Positions 5,411 through 5,763 of a stretch of DNA of 5,763 nt are shown here, one piece after another. Made by a program: the position numbers and the translations under genes. This DNA is from an uncultured Clostridia bacterium. Lineage in GTDB: Bacteria; Bacillota; Clostridia; Oscillospirales; Ruminococcaceae. Under the pieces are notes generated by a model. It was not told the origin of the DNA. It was given only the letters and a program-made list of their open reading frames with translations, and did no database searches. Position 1 is the stretch's first letter, and each line of letters opens with the position of its first letter. The DNA lies in NCBI GenBank assembly GCA_937906945.1, contig CALCUE010000032.1, positions 1 through 5,763 on the forward strand. Reading direction: 5' to 3'.

Positions 5411-5527
5411 GTCGGGAAAATCTTTTTCGCCGCTTCGGCGCATAGAGGCTCCCTCCGAGAGGGAGGCTTTTGGTGCGGGAGCACAGGCGGCGCGAAGCGC
5501 CGCCAACTGCGGCGAGGTTTACGGGAA

Positions 5528-5573
5528 ACGAAGGCCGTTTCTGACCGGACCCTTCCGGTTAAACGGCCTTCGT
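5528..5573. repeat. Long two-part hairpin (13 bp plus 6 bp)
   Basis: ACGAAGGCCGTTT (5528-5540) is the exact inverse of AAACGGCCTTCGT (5561-5573). Inside, ACCGGA (5544-5549) pairs with TCCGGT (5554-5559) around CCCT, with a small internal loop CTG/T. No T-run follows, so it is not an ordinary terminator. It could be a structured RNA element, a protein-binding palindrome or the core of a repeat unit. Confidence 0.8.
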
Positions 5574-5600
5574 CGATATCAGAAAGCACTCGGGAAAGAA

Positions 5601-5639
5601 CAGCCGCTTTGTCCCCTTGGAGAAAGGGGACAGCGGTTG
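5601..5639. repeat. Imperfect long hairpin
   Basis: CAGCCGCT (5601-5608) pairs with AGCGGTTG (5632-5639) with one G-U type pair, and GTCCCCTT (5611-5618) with AAGGGGAC (5624-5631). A two-base TT bulge (5609-5610) separates the parts, and the loop is GGAGA. It is a separate unit from the neighbouring 5528-5573 hairpin. Confidence 0.7.
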
Positions 5640-5763
5640 CAGCAAGGCTTGCGAGCGCCGCCTGTGGCGGATGCAGCGAGCAAGGCTTGGCGCCGCGGTC
5701 GAAAAAGCCGAGGATCAGCGTAAGCCCGAAGGCTTTTTCGGGCACCGCAAGAGTTACGCTATC

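Larger units (their letters stand above)
5412..5763. repeat. Non-coding palindrome-rich intergenic region, right edge
   Basis: I see no credible gene here: open frames lack ribosome binding sites and family features. The region is a chain of inverted repeats: CGCCG/CGGCG (5428-5440), CTCCCTC/GAGGGAG (5449-5465, part of the 20-bp element shared with 36-55), GTGC/GCAC (5473-5484), GGCGGCGC/GCGCCGCC (5486-5504), the long hairpin at 5528-5573, the hairpin at 5601-5639, CCGCC/GGCGG (5658-5670) and overlapping hairpins at 5700-5763. An 11-bp direct repeat AGCAAGGCTTG occurs at 5641-5651 and 5679-5689. The pattern fits dispersed intergenic repeats or small non-autonomous elements; it runs off the window edge. 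Confidence 0.7.

Noticed and set aside
36..5465. Compound mobile element bounded by inverted repeats
   Set aside because: The interior is a core ribosomal operon plus ordinary genes with no transposase; the repeats look like dispersed intergenic copies.
5203..5745. Open frames on both strands in the right-edge repeat region
   Set aside because: They run through the terminator and the palindromes, lack ribosome binding sites and resemble no family.
5412..5763. CRISPR array
   Set aside because: The repeats are palindromes of different sequence, without regular spacing or unique spacers.

Overview
The window looks like part of a chromosome from a fairly GC-rich Clostridia-type Firmicute, possibly of the Oscillospirales/Ruminococcaceae kind. 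This is inferred from the infC-rpmI-rplT operon with a leader attenuator, strong GGAGG ribosome binding sites, consensus sigma-A promoters, a radical SAM/DUF4130 gene pair, and GC-rich palindromic repeats between genes. No marker gene fixes the genus.

Left half, minus strand (about 2355 down to 93): one transcription unit starts from a perfect TTGACA-N17-TATAAT promoter. It runs through a structured leader of about 143 nt ending in an intrinsic terminator (attenuator), then infC (IF-3, apparently starting at an AUA codon), rpmI (L35), rplT (L20) and, after a 119-nt gap with a hairpin, a SpoU/TrmH-family RNA 2'-O-methyltransferase. All four genes serve ribosome assembly, initiation or rRNA/tRNA modification. 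The leader and the odd start codon suggest two layers of feedback: attenuation by L20 and start-codon discrimination by IF-3.

Right half, plus strand (about 2421 to 5411): a second perfect consensus promoter faces away from the first. It drives a radical SAM protein of the putative DNA modification/repair family (4Fe-4S motif, helix-hairpin-helix, C-terminal QLSLF resembling a sliding-clamp-binding peptide). This overlaps by 22 nt a DUF4130 protein of the family always linked to it. A third gene follows, a multi-pass membrane protein probably of the YwaF/TMEM164 type. It has its own likely promoter, built over the DUF4130 stop codon, and ends in a strong intrinsic terminator.

Edges: positions 1-92 and 5412-5763 appear non-coding and are packed with palindromes. 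A 20-bp element is shared in inverted orientation between the two edges, indicating a dispersed intergenic repeat family.

The least understood part is the radical SAM/DUF4130 pair, a predicted DNA-repair or DNA-modification system whose reaction is, to my knowledge, not established.
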